Below, in pieces: positions 1 to 6,504 of a stretch of 6,903 bases of DNA. Position numbers and translations under genes: made by a program. The DNA lies in NCBI GenBank assembly GCA_011682665.1, contig JAACEG010000028.1, forward strand, positions 1 through 6,903, in the 5' to 3' direction. The stretch comes from Lysobacteraceae bacterium. GTDB taxonomy: Bacteria; Patescibacteriota; Patescibacteriia; JAACEG01. The notes beneath the pieces are model-generated. The model searched no databases. It saw only the letters and a program-made list of their open reading frames with translations, and was not told the DNA's origin. Each line of letters starts with the position of its first letter. Position 1 is the stretch's first letter.

Positions 1-101
1 TTAGCCTACCCTAAGGTAAGGTAAAAAAATTTGAAGAAAATTTGACCAAAAGATGAAAATTGCAGTAGAAACGGCTCTCGTCACCAGCCCCTAAAAAAAA
101 T
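1..101. other. Left-edge spacer without a supported gene
   Basis: No convincing gene is visible. The stretch has an AT-rich part and a noticeably GC-richer patch around 61-94. On the plus strand a 13-codon ORF (53-94) reads MKIAVETALVTSP. On the minus strand a short frame ends in TAA at 1-3 and opens after a TAG near 92-94, with GTG as its only plausible start. Neither has independent support. A TTGACC hexamer at 42-47 lies 18 bases before TAGAAA at 66-71 and could be a weak promoter for the gene at 102. A small imperfect hairpin (CCTACC/GGTAAGG) lies at about 5-21. Confidence 0.4.
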
Positions 102-386
102 ATGAAACATAAAATATTCAAAAAGATTAAAAATACTAACCTTATAAAATTTTTATATTTTATAATTATTTTATTTTTTATCGCTATTATTATTTTTCTA
201 ATTTTATTTTTATATAAAAATTTTTATTTAACTTTAAAAAATATAAATAGTATTTACAATCTTCAAAATAAATCAGCAATAGAAAATATTGATATAGATC
301 TTTTTAATAAAGTTGAATTAAGATTAAATAAAAAAGCTAAGAGGCCTTTACCTAATTTTAACGCTATCCAAAATGTTTTTGAATGA
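102..386 (+). CDS. Small single-pass membrane protein, function unknown
   Basis: This 94-residue protein is of unknown function. Residues 1-14 are strongly basic (MKHKIFKKIKNTNLIK), followed by one long hydrophobic helix at about 15-38. By the positive-inside rule the N terminus should be cytoplasmic and the polar C-terminal part (about 40-94) outside. That tail has a charged, probably helical segment (ENIDIDLFNKVELRLNKKAK) and ends in a short motif, NAIQNVFE. The helix is more likely a retained anchor than a cleaved signal peptide, as I see no clear cleavage site. The start is the first ATG of the frame; no Shine-Dalgarno motif precedes it, only an A-run. Composition matches the rest of the window. 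A strong terminator follows 60 bases downstream. The gene converges on the pyrophosphatase and could be the end of an operon lying left of the window. Confidence 0.65.
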   Translation: MKHKIFKKIKNTNLIKFLYFIIILFFIAIIIFLILFLYKNFYLTLKNINSIYNLQNKSAIENIDIDLFNKVELRLNKKAKRPLPNFNAIQNVFE

Positions 387-444
387 AAAACACCTACTTT
401 TAAGAGGGCTTAGCACAAGTAATAATATTACATAATTCAAGCTA

Positions 445-480
445 ATTTAAAAAACGCGGGAAATCCGCGTTTTTATTTTT
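445..480. terminator. Bidirectional intrinsic terminator between convergent genes
   Basis: A 10-bp perfect stem (AAAAACGCGG at 450-459 with CCGCGTTTTT at 465-474) closes a GAAAT loop. It is followed by TTTTTATTTTTT on the plus strand and, read the other way, by TTTTTTAAATT. The six inner pairs are GC-rich, unlike the surrounding AT-rich DNA. It lies between the small membrane gene ending at 386 (+) and the pyrophosphatase ending at 501 (-), so it can stop transcription from both sides. Confidence 0.9.
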
Positions 481-500
481 TGAAAAATTAAATTCAAAAA

Positions 501-1424
501 TTATCTATCAAAAATTTTAGAAAGCCCTGGCGTAACTTGTTTTTTTCTGGAAATAATGCCTTTTAAATATACCCTGCCCTGTTTTAATTCGGCGCCTAAG
601 GCTTTTTCAATTTTTTTCTGTTCATTGCTTGCCACAAGAAATTCTGATCCGCCTTTGATAATATCCGTAATAAACAATATCATAGTATGATAATTTCTTG
701 CTTTCTTTATTTTTTCTAATTCTAATAAAAGCTTGCCTTCAAGAGGTTTAATCTCGCCTAAATCAACTGTCTCAACCTGCCCTATTCCAAACTTACCTGC
801 CTTAAAATCAAAATCTTTAAAATCGCTTTTTATAATTTCTTTTGAAGAAAGATTAACAACGCTGGAACGGACTTTAAAAATTTCCATTCCAAATTTTTTC
901 CAATCAGCAATTTTAGCCAATGATGACAGCTTTTTTATTATTTCTATATCTTTTGGCGTACAAGTCGGCGACTTTGTAATCACAGTGTCAACTAAAATCG
1001 CGGACAAGATAAGCCCTGCCATTTCTTTGCTGATTTTAATTCTGTTTTGAAAATATTTTTCAGCAATAATAGAACAAACAGAACCCCAGGGCTTAACTTC
1101 GAAAACAATCGGTTTCTCATATTTAAAATTAACTTTATGATGATCTAAGATTTCAATAATATTAGCCTTTTCTATCCCGTCAATGGCTTGAGAAAACTCA
1201 TTATGATCAACTAAAATCAAATTTTTTCCTTTTGCGTTTTTTAACAAAACTGGAATTTTAAAATTGAATTTCTTTAAAACATAAGCTGTTTCTTGATTTA
1301 CTTTGGAAGGAATAATCGCTTTATACTGATTTGTTTTTTCTGACTTATTTTTAAAATTAGCAAAAGATATTGCGCCGGCAACACTATCTAAGTCCGGTGG
1401 CTTATGTCCAGTAATATAAATCAT
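501..1424 (-). CDS. ppaC: Manganese-dependent inorganic pyrophosphatase (family II, DHH superfamily)
   Basis: The enzyme hydrolyses pyrophosphate to two phosphates in the cytoplasm, pulling nucleic acid, protein and lipid synthesis forward; family members use Mn2+ or Co2+. The 307-residue length is close to the usual length of about 309. All landmarks of the family are present. GHKPPDLDS carries metal ligands H7, D11 and D13, VDHN carries D73, the DHH motif is at 94-96, and D146 lies in SAILVDTVITKSPTCT. The C-terminal DHHA2 domain ends with the phosphate-binding SRKKQ at 292-296. No CBS/DRTGG regulatory insert is present, so this is the simple, non-nucleotide-regulated form. The ATG is the natural start because the conserved N-terminal strand follows at once. 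It begins 9 bases after the htrA stop with no Shine-Dalgarno motif, so it is probably co-transcribed with htrA from the promoter near 2849. Its transcript ends at the terminator at 450-474. The symbol is by family resemblance. Confidence 0.95.
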   Translation of the reverse strand: MIYITGHKPPDLDSVAGAISFANFKNKSEKTNQYKAIIPSKVNQETAYVLKKFNFKIPVLLKNAKGKNLILVDHNEFSQAIDGIEKANIIEILDHHKVNFKYEKPIVFEVKPWGSVCSIIAEKYFQNRIKISKEMAGLILSAILVDTVITKSPTCTPKDIEIIKKLSSLAKIADWKKFGMEIFKVRSSVVNLSSKEIIKSDFKDFDFKAGKFGIGQVETVDLGEIKPLEGKLLLELEKIKKARNYHTMILFITDIIKGGSEFLVASNEQKKIEKALGAELKQGRVYLKGIISRKKQVTPGLSKIFDR

Positions 1425-1433
1425 ATAAAATTT

Positions 1434-2729
1434 TTAATTTTTACCTAAATTAACTTTTACTTCTTTTTCTTTTCCTTTATGATAAACTTTCAAAGTAATC
1501 TTATCTCCTGGTTTGTATTTAGAAATTAAATCAACAAGTTGATTTCTAAGTGTTACTTTTTTACCATCAACTTTCAAAATTATATCGTTTTCAACTATCC
1601 CCGCTTTATCAGCCGGAGACCCAGGAACTACCGCTAAATCTTCCTTTGTGTCTCCTCTTATTATTAAAGCGCCATAATCATAAGGAAGCTTGTTTTTTGA
1701 TCGTAATTCTTCTGTTATGGGGATATATCTTACTCCTAAAAAAGCAATCTCTTTCTTTTTAATAATACCTGTTTTTTTAACCTGATCAAAAACATCCTTC
1801 GCATCATTTCCAGGAATAGCAAAGCCAATATTTTCAGCCGTTACCATAGCCACATTTATTCCAATAACATCCCCATCAATATCCAACATCGGTCCCCCAG
1901 AATTTCCAGGATTGATAGCGGCATCAGTTTGAATTAAATTCTTCAATCGTTCAGAATGAGAATTAAATCCTCCTCCTGCTGTGATTGTACGCGAAAGACC
2001 AGAAATAACCCCCTTGCTCACGGTATTATCAAATTCACCCAAGGCATAACCAATAGTAATAGCGGTTTGACCAACTTGAAGACTATTTGAATCTCCAAAT
2101 TTCAAATATGGCAAATTTTTTTTATCTATTTTTAATACCGCTAAATCATTATTCGGATCACGGGCTAAGACTTTTGCTTTAATTTTATCTCCGCGATTTT
2201 CTTTATTATTTAAGTAGACGGTATATTCAGCTTTTTCATCTTCAACAACATGCTTATTTGTTATAATATAACCATCAGAAGAAACTAAAAATCCTGTTCC
2301 TGCTCCAATCCTTTGCTTTTTTGTTCCTTTTTGTTTTTGTTCTGGAATACGAAAATTAAAAAATCTTTGAAATTCTTTTGGCACACCATATAAAGGATCT
2401 CCAAAATAATTTTCAAAAACAGGCACTTCAGCAGAAGCGACAATACTTACAACAGCCGGAGACGCTTTTTTAACAACTTTTATTACCTGAGACTGCTCAT
2501 CTACTATTTTTATAGGCTGAATATTTTGAGGAGCTTTTTTCTCAAAAACTTCTTTTAATTCAGAAAAAAAACCATTATGTTTATTTGTTCCCCATTTCTG
2601 ATATTTATAAATGCTATAAGATATAGTTTTAACCCCAACATATATTATTCCTCCACCAATAAGAGAAGCTACTACTAAAATAATGATTAAATTTCTAAAA
2701 GAAAAATTGAATGATTTTTTAGACAACAT
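1434..2729 (-). CDS. htrA: HtrA/DegP-type membrane-anchored serine protease with one PDZ domain
   Basis: This is a trypsin-like (family S1C) protease of the cell envelope that degrades misfolded exported proteins. From the ATG at 2729 it has 431 residues: a basic N terminus, one membrane anchor (about 13-33), a linker, the protease domain (about 80-325) and a single PDZ domain (about 328-428). The catalytic triad is H160 in TNKHVV, D195 in DPNNDLAVL and S277 in NPGNSGGP. Residues 104-140 form the Phe-rich loop (NYFGDPLYG...FQRFF) typical of HtrA proteins. PDZ features include LGVRYIPIT and PGSPADKAGI. The frame stays open up to a TTG at 2849, but that TTG is part of the -35 box of a good promoter and the extra 40 codons look non-protein-like, so I place the start at 2729, just before the basic segment and anchor. 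No Shine-Dalgarno motif is in place. The pyrophosphatase follows 9 bases downstream. Having one PDZ domain resembles DegS or Gram-positive HtrA rather than the two-PDZ DegP. Confidence 0.93.
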   Translation of the reverse strand: MLSKKSFNFSFRNLIIILVVASLIGGGIIYVGVKTISYSIYKYQKWGTNKHNGFFSELKEVFEKKAPQNIQPIKIVDEQSQVIKVVKKASPAVVSIVASAEVPVFENYFGDPLYGVPKEFQRFFNFRIPEQKQKGTKKQRIGAGTGFLVSSDGYIITNKHVVEDEKAEYTVYLNNKENRGDKIKAKVLARDPNNDLAVLKIDKKNLPYLKFGDSNSLQVGQTAITIGYALGEFDNTVSKGVISGLSRTITAGGGFNSHSERLKNLIQTDAAINPGNSGGPMLDIDGDVIGINVAMVTAENIGFAIPGNDAKDVFDQVKKTGIIKKKEIAFLGVRYIPITEELRSKNKLPYDYGALIIRGDTKEDLAVVPGSPADKAGIVENDIILKVDGKKVTLRNQLVDLISKYKPGDKITLKVYHKGKEKEVKVNLGKN

Positions 2730-2747
2730 ATATTTATAAAAATTAAA

Positions 2748-2768
2748 CAATTCCCATTTAGGGAATTG
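2748..2768 (-). promoter_or_regulatory. Hairpin in the htrA leader, possible attenuator
   Basis: Read on the minus strand, CAATTCCC and GGGAATTG form a perfect 8-bp stem around a 5-base loop, followed by TTTAATTTTTAT just before the htrA ATG at 2729. This shape resembles a weak intrinsic terminator within the 5' untranslated region. Two tiny ORFs, MEGRAIP (2781-2758) and MGIV, overlap it, and a GGAGGG run (2774-2779) precedes it. Regulation is inferred only. Confidence 0.4.
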
Positions 2769-2820
2769 CTCTTCCCTCCATACAATTATGTAAAAGAAGA
2801 AAATGTATTTAATATTTTGT

Positions 2821-2849
2821 ATTTTAAAATAATAAAAATACTCTGTCAA
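2821..2849 (-). promoter_or_regulatory. Sigma70-type promoter of the htrA-ppaC operon
   Basis: On the minus strand TTGACA (2849-2844) is separated by exactly 17 bases from TAAAAT (2826-2821), a full -35 match and a five-of-six -10 match. The transcript would start near 2814, giving a leader of about 85 bases before the htrA ATG at 2729. The promoter lies just beyond the stop of the 554-residue gene (2880), so htrA has its own start even though both genes point the same way. Confidence 0.8.
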
Positions 2850-2879
2850 GATAGAAAATATGTGGAAATCTATTTCGCG

Positions 2880-4544
2880 CTAAATTATTTCATCTTTTCT
2901 CTCTTTCACGTATTTAGTCCATTCTTCCGTGATTGACACGAACACTTTAAATGGAGCTTCTATTATAAAATCAAGGATAAAAACAAAAACATTAATTTGG
3001 GAAAATTTATTACTTAGCCACTTTCCAGTTGATATAATTGGAATATAAAAAAATTCAGCAATAAAACTTAATATATTTTCTTTCGCTGGGATAACAACTA
3101 ATTCTTTAGCATTTTTTCTAATGCGAACGCTAAAAAAACTTACCAAAGTGAAAAAGAACAAAAATATTATAATACTTATCCAATTAAACCCTATTTTATT
3201 AAGACCCCAAACCACTATACTGAAAGATAGAAAAAAACTAATAAAATATATTATCCCAAAAATACTATTTAATAGCCTGCTCCGCTTTGCATGTTTAAGG
3301 AAATAAAATGGCTTTTTACGTTTCTTCTCTTCAAAAACTATCTCTTCTACTCCTTGAATAATTTTATTTGTATTATTATCAGACGGAAGGCGGAAAAATA
3401 AAACTATTAAAAACAATAAAACTGCTGGGAAGCTAATATTTATAATCAAAGAATAAAGACTTATTTCTTGTTTAAAAAATTTTGACACAGGGATTTCCAA
3501 AATAAAAGCTATTACTGATTTTGTAATGAAAATATAAATAATACTTCTAATTGCCGCTCGCCATAATTTTTTTCTGGAAATACTATATTTTTTATTACAA
3601 ACATTTTTTATTTTTCTTTCAAAAAAATTTGGATTTTTTTTTAATTCTTCATAAACTTTAACTGGATTTTCCGCAATAACATCAATTAAAATTTTAAAAA
3701 ACACGGTATAACGGCTTATTATTTTATCTATTTGAAAAGTTAATGGATGATTAATTTGTTTTTCTATTCTTGCGCGTAAAAACAAAATATTATCTGCTAC
3801 TTTTTTAATTTCATCATCAGAAAATTTATCCCAATTAATATTGTAATACTTAAAAAGCAAAAAATTAAGCATATCCTTATCAAACTTTAAAAAATTTCTA
3901 TAAATTCCAATATAAATTTGGATTTCTTTGTCTTTTTTATATTTTGAGTCATCTGGTAAATTAATATTATTAACTAATATTTCATGCATATCGGCAATTA
4001 CAGCGGAATTAACAGGATTATTGCTAAACTTTTCTTCTATATCACTGGCCATTAAAGCTACTATCCAATTGCTAAAATTATTCCTTTCTTTAATTTCATA
4101 TTTTGCCAATTTTCGCAAACTATATTCTTTTAGCTTCAAATATCTTTCTAGTATTCTACTAATTTCATCTATTCTATTTTCGGGAATAGAATTATTAGGC
4201 AAATAGGCAGCCCTTATTAATTCGACAAGTAAATGTTTGGCTACATTATAATTATCTGTTTTTTTAATAGTTACTGCCCCTTCTATAACTATTTGCCGTT
4301 TTAAGATTCGCTTGATAGCATTTTTTCTTAAAAGATGCTCTTCTTCATAGTCAACTGAATTGCGTATTTTTTCATAATAAAAAGCCATTTTAGAAACTAA
4401 TTCAGAAACAATGATTTTTGGAATTTCATCTTCATCATCTTTTTCTTTATTTTGCTCTTGATAAATTATTTGAAAAATTTTTTTTATATTGGAACTTACT
4501 GTCAATAAATTATCGGCCTTTTTTGATAAAGTAGAGTTATCCAT
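2880..4544 (-). CDS. Large membrane protein of unknown function, soluble N-half plus multi-helix C-half
   Basis: I do not recognise a named family in these 554 residues. Residues 1-330 are charged and mostly helical, with no signal peptide, and likely form a cytoplasmic domain. An acidic stretch lies at 31-41 (KEKDDEDEI) and a basic one at 70-83. From about 331 there are four clear hydrophobic helices (roughly 331-352, 363-386, 425-447 and 453-473) and two more amphipathic or membrane candidates (488-506 and 515-537). A basic loop containing EEKKRKK and HAKRSR lies at 400-423. The protein ends in a charged tail, EEWTKYVKERKDEII. The last segment (FILDFIIEAPFKVF) looks like a conserved signature. 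I see no enzymatic motif such as Walker, HD, GGDEF or protease triad. The ATG at 4544 is the first in frame and lacks a Shine-Dalgarno motif; a TAAAAT at 4555-4550 lies just before it. The gene ends in TAG, 31 bases from the htrA promoter. From its look I suspect a CPR-specific family, unverified. Confidence 0.75.
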   Translation of the reverse strand: MDNSTLSKKADNLLTVSSNIKKIFQIIYQEQNKEKDDEDEIPKIIVSELVSKMAFYYEKIRNSVDYEEEHLLRKNAIKRILKRQIVIEGAVTIKKTDNYNVAKHLLVELIRAAYLPNNSIPENRIDEISRILERYLKLKEYSLRKLAKYEIKERNNFSNWIVALMASDIEEKFSNNPVNSAVIADMHEILVNNINLPDDSKYKKDKEIQIYIGIYRNFLKFDKDMLNFLLFKYYNINWDKFSDDEIKKVADNILFLRARIEKQINHPLTFQIDKIISRYTVFFKILIDVIAENPVKVYEELKKNPNFFERKIKNVCNKKYSISRKKLWRAAIRSIIYIFITKSVIAFILEIPVSKFFKQEISLYSLIINISFPAVLLFLIVLFFRLPSDNNTNKIIQGVEEIVFEEKKRKKPFYFLKHAKRSRLLNSIFGIIYFISFFLSFSIVVWGLNKIGFNWISIIIFLFFFTLVSFFSVRIRKNAKELVVIPAKENILSFIAEFFYIPIISTGKWLSNKFSQINVFVFILDFIIEAPFKVFVSITEEWTKYVKERKDEII

Positions 4545-4585
4545 AATCTATTTTAATAATGACACAATAACCTTATAAAATGGCA

Positions 4586-4602
4586 AAGCTATTCCGTAGC
4601 TT
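4586..4602 (-). terminator. Hairpin downstream of tRNA-Gln, weak terminator candidate
   Basis: A perfect 6-bp inverted repeat (AAGCTA at 4586-4591, TAGCTT at 4597-4602) with a 5-base loop lies 13 bases past the 3' end of the tRNA. On the minus strand it is followed by TGCCATTTTATAAGG, which is only mildly T-rich. It may help end or process the tRNA transcript ahead of the gene starting at 4544. Confidence 0.3.
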
Positions 4603-4615
4603 CAGCAAAGGATAG

Positions 4616-4686
4616 TTCGGGGACAGGGATTCGAACCCCGATCGTCAGGATCAAAACCTGATGTCCTACCATTAGACGATCCCCGA
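4616..4686 (-). tRNA. tRNA-Gln (anticodon UUG)
   Basis: The minus strand folds into a full cloverleaf of 71 bases. The acceptor stem is TCGGGGA/TCCCCGA with A as discriminator. The D arm is GTCTAATGGTAGGAC, and the anticodon arm is TCAGG-TTTTGAT-CCTGA with anticodon TTG. A four-base variable loop follows, then a T arm of CGGGG-TTCGAAT-CCCTG. The U1-A72 first pair is usual for tRNA-Gln. CCA is not encoded, so it must be added by tRNA nucleotidyltransferase. It reads CAA and, by wobble, CAG codons. Confidence 0.96.
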
Positions 4687-4691
4687 ATATA

Positions 4692-4697
4692 ATTATA
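4692..4697 (-). promoter_or_regulatory. -10 element of tRNA-Gln
   Basis: A perfect TATAAT on the minus strand (4697-4692) lies 5 bases before the first base of the tRNA. A partial -35, TTGTCG, lies 18 bases upstream. The placement implies transcription starting almost at the mature 5' end, with little or no leader for RNase P to remove. Confidence 0.4.
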
Positions 4698-4767
4698 TGT
4701 ATTATCTAGTCAATTCGACAACAAAATTAAAAAAAGTAAAATGAAGTATTATAACATTCAAAATTTT

Positions 4768-4893
4768 CAATTTACAATTTTCAATTTTTTACCCCACCTA
4801 ACCTCCCCTAAATAGGGGAGGAATTTATTTTATAGTTCTCCCCCTTATAGGGGGAGTTAGAGGGGGTATAAAACAATTTACAATTTTCAATTT
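4768..4893. repeat. Compound palindromic intergenic element with flanking 20-base direct repeats
   Basis: Two GC-rich hairpins sit side by side. CCTCCCC/GGGGAGG is at 4802-4821 and CTCCCCC/GGGGGAG is at 4838-4856. The whole unit is an imperfect inverted repeat, with TACCCCACCTAACCTCCCC (4790-4808) against GGGGGAGTTAGAGGGGGTA (4850-4868). It is flanked by an exact direct repeat, CAATTTACAATTTTCAATTT, at 4768-4787 and 4874-4893. It contains no ORF. It resembles REP/BIME-like or MITE-like dispersed intergenic elements. The GC-rich core stands out sharply from its AT-rich surroundings. Confidence 0.75.
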
Positions 4894-4895
4894 CC

Positions 4896-5104
4896 GAACC
4901 ATTATTTTTTTGTTTAAAAATTAAATATTAAATAATTAAGTATTCAATCAATCCCGCAATTATCTGCGAAACAAAATTCAAAATTTTTTTAAAACTATCA
5001 AAACTCTTACTAAATTAATTAACAGTTATAATTATAACAAACAAAAGCGTTGCTATACGCCCTATTTTATAAAATATAACATAAAATTAAAAAAACACAA
5101 GACC
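4896..5104. other. AT-rich divergent intergenic stretch, nothing assignable
   Basis: About 210 bases between the palindromic element and the DUF167 promoter hold no ORF, tRNA or strong hairpin on either strand. The only local structure is a weak 4-bp stem (GCGT/ACGC at 5047-5060), followed on the minus strand by TTTTGTTTGTT, and a small ATTTTATAAAAT palindrome near 5064-5075. No gene remnant can be recognised. Confidence 0.5.
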
Positions 5105-5133
5105 TTGCAACTAAATTAAAAAAGTTATATTAT
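5105..5133 (+). promoter_or_regulatory. Promoter of the DUF167-ruvB gene group
   Basis: TTGCAA (5105-5110) is followed by a 17-base spacer and TATTAT (5128-5133), four and five of six matches to the consensus. Only 11 bases separate the -10 box from the ATG at 5145, so the transcript should have a leader of just a few bases. Confidence 0.6.
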
Positions 5134-5144
5134 AAAAATACAAT

Positions 5145-5414
5145 ATGCTTACAAAAGAAAAAGAAAAATTAAATAATGAGAAAAAAATATATTTACGAAT
5201 TAAAGTTAACCCTAAGGCGTCTAAATCAAAAATAAAGAATATATTGGCAGACAAAACTATTAAAATTGATATTGCTTCATTGCCTGAAAAAGGAAGAGCT
5301 AATGCAGAATTAATAAAACTTTTAAGTAAAGAATTTTGCGTTGAAAAAAATAAAATTAAAATAATATCTGGCAGTAAAAACAAATTAAAATTAGTTAAAA
5401 TAACTACAATATAA
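5145..5414 (+). CDS. DUF167 / YggU-family protein
   Basis: This 89-residue protein belongs to the DUF167 (YggU) family, small cytoplasmic alpha/beta proteins whose biochemical role is not settled. After a 14-residue charged lead (KEKEKLNNEKK), the core runs from IYLRIKVNPKASKSKI through KIDIASLPEKGRANAELIKLLSKEF to IKIISGSKNKLKLVKI. It shows the family hallmarks: an R-V-x-P-x-A-S-like first strand, the P-x-x-G-x-A-N-A turn and the I-x-S-G-x-x-x-x-x-K end. The length is close to the usual family size. The start is the first ATG in frame and lies just behind a good promoter, implying a leaderless or nearly leaderless transcript with no Shine-Dalgarno site. It is followed after 63 bases by ruvB on the same strand, so the two may share the promoter. 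Confidence 0.88.
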   Translation: MLTKEKEKLNNEKKIYLRIKVNPKASKSKIKNILADKTIKIDIASLPEKGRANAELIKLLSKEFCVEKNKIKIISGSKNKLKLVKITTI

Positions 5415-5415
5415 T

Positions 5416-5473
5416 GCTAATATACGAATAAATGCGAATGACGCTAATATATATTCGCAGTATTCGCATTATA
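5416..5473. repeat. Short repeat module between DUF167 and ruvB
   Basis: GCTAATATA occurs twice (5416-5424 and 5443-5451). AATGCGAAT (5431-5439) is matched by its complement ATTCGCATT (5462-5470), with an extra partial copy ATTCGCA at 5453-5459. The transcript could fold into a hairpin just before the ruvB start. A related string, ATTCGTATTATA, occurs at 6845-6856, suggesting a dispersed intergenic repeat. Confidence 0.6.
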
Positions 5474-5477
5474 CTTT

Positions 5478-6497
5478 ATGAACAATAATAATGAAAATAA
5501 AATAACATCTTCTAACGAGAAAAAAGAAGATAGATCTTTTGATATTTCTTTACGTCCCAAAAAACTATCAGAATATATTGGACAAAAAAAAGTTAAAAAT
5601 AATCTAAAGATTTTTATGCAAGCCGCACAAAAACGAAAAGAACCGCTTGAGCATGTTTTGCTTTATGGCCCTCCTGGATTAGGCAAAACAACCTTAGCAC
5701 ACATTATTGCCAATGAAATGAATGTTAATATTAAAGTTACCTCCGGCCCTGCTATTGAAAAAAGTGGAGACTTAGCCGCGATTTTAACTAATTTGCAAGA
5801 AGGCGACGTTTTATTTATTGATGAAATTCATCGTCTGAATAAAGTAATTGAAGAAGTATTATATCCCGCAATGGAAGATTATACTTTAGATATTATTATT
5901 GGCAAAGGGCCCTCAGCGCGAACTTTAAGATTAGAACTTCCAAAATTTACAATTATAGGCGCGACAACTAAAATAGGTCTGCTTTCACATCCTTTTCGCG
6001 ATAGATTCGGCAATATTTATCATTTAAATTTTTACGATCTGGAAGATATTGAAAAAATAATTTTAAGAAATTCTAAAATTCTAAAAATTAATATTAAAAA
6101 TGAAGCAATAACTGAAATTGCCCAAAGATCGAGAAAAACGCCTCGTATCGCAAATCGACTTTTAAAACGAGTTCGCGACTTTGCGGAAGTAAAATCAAAT
6201 GGCATAATAACTAAAAAGATTAGTAAAGATTCTTTAAGAGAATTGGAAATTGATGAATTAGGATTAGACGAGGTTGATATTAAAATTTTAAAAGTAATTA
6301 TTGAAAAATTTAAAGGCGGACCAATCGGTATTAAAACTTTAGCCGCCACAACTTTTGAAGAAATTGACACTATTGAAGAAATCTATGAACCATTTTTAAT
6401 GCAATTAGGTTTTTTACAAAGAACCCCGCGCGGAAGAATTGTTACGAAAGAAGCTTATAAACATTTAAGTTTAAAATCGTCAGACTCTTTATTGTAA
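5478..6497 (+). CDS. ruvB: Holliday junction branch migration DNA helicase RuvB
   Basis: RuvB is the AAA+ ATPase motor of the RuvAB complex. It forms hexameric rings around DNA and drives Holliday-junction branch migration during recombination and repair. The 339 residues match the normal length. After an Asn/Lys-rich lead (1-18) comes the [13 protein letters not shown] box. Next are Walker A GPPGLGKT (64-71), Walker B LFIDEIHR (112-119), sensor 1 GATT (161-164), the arginine finger R174 in HPFRDRFG and sensor 2 TPRIANRLL (221-229). The C-terminal winged-helix DNA-binding domain contains [10 protein letters not shown] and [15 protein letters not shown] lysine (K220) occupies the usual glycine before TPRIANR, a minor variation. 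The ATG at 5478 has no Shine-Dalgarno motif and directly follows a repeat hairpin. Neither ruvA nor ruvC is in the window. It could share the DUF167 promoter. Confidence 0.98.
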   Translation: MNNNNENKITSSNEKKEDRSFDISLRPKKLSEYIGQKKVKNNLKIFMQAAQKRKEPLEHVLLYGPPGLGKTTLAHIIANEMNVNIKVTSGPAIEKSGDLAAILTNLQEGDVLFIDEIHRLNKVIEEVLYPAMEDYTLDIIIGKGPSARTLRLELPKFTIIGATTKIGLLSHPFRDRFGNIYHLNFYDLEDIEKIILRNSKILKINIKNEAITEIAQRSRKTPRIANRLLKRVRDFAEVKSNGIITKKISKDSLRELEIDELGLDEVDIKILKVIIEKFKGGPIGIKTLAATTFEEIDTIEEIYEPFLMQLGFLQRTPRGRIVTKEAYKHLSLKSSDSLL

Positions 6498-6504
6498 TTT
6501 TAAA

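Noticed and set aside
1..95. tmRNA or other structured RNA read on the minus strand (GGGGCTGGTGACG start)
   Set aside because: It starts like a GGGGCTG-type RNA, but the following bases do not match tmRNA landmarks and no matching 3' half is in the window.
384..419. TGA read as glycine (as in Gracilibacteria), extending the first gene to TAG at about 417
   Set aside because: None of the conserved proteins (RuvB, PPase, HtrA, DUF167) uses an internal TGA, and their conserved glycines are GGN; the extension adds only a short tail with no support.
733..1050. Plus-strand open frame of 105 codons
   Set aside because: It lies wholly opposite the pyrophosphatase, whose motifs are complete; the antisense translation resembles no protein and has no promoter or start context.
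2730..2849. Forty-codon N-terminal extension of HtrA beginning at a TTG
   Set aside because: The TTG belongs to a TTGACA -35 box with a good -10 box 17 bases on. The extension would be translated from DNA upstream of the transcript start and lacks the basic-plus-anchor pattern, which begins at 2729.
1550..4206. Plus-strand open frames at 1550-1762, 3121-3306 and 3928-4206
   Set aside because: All lie opposite htrA or the 554-residue gene and have the composition expected of antisense shadows.
4703..4712. TTGACT as the -35 box of tRNA-Gln
   Set aside because: Only 10 bases separate it from the TATAAT at 4697-4692, too short for a sigma70 promoter.
5047..5060. GCGT/ACGC hairpin as a minus-strand terminator
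   Set aside because: The stem has only four pairs and no minus-strand gene ends near it.
5111..6370. Minus-strand open frames at 5111-5383 and 6032-6370
   Set aside because: They are antisense to the DUF167 gene and ruvB, both clearly conserved; the hydrophobic translation comes from the complement of Lys-rich codons.
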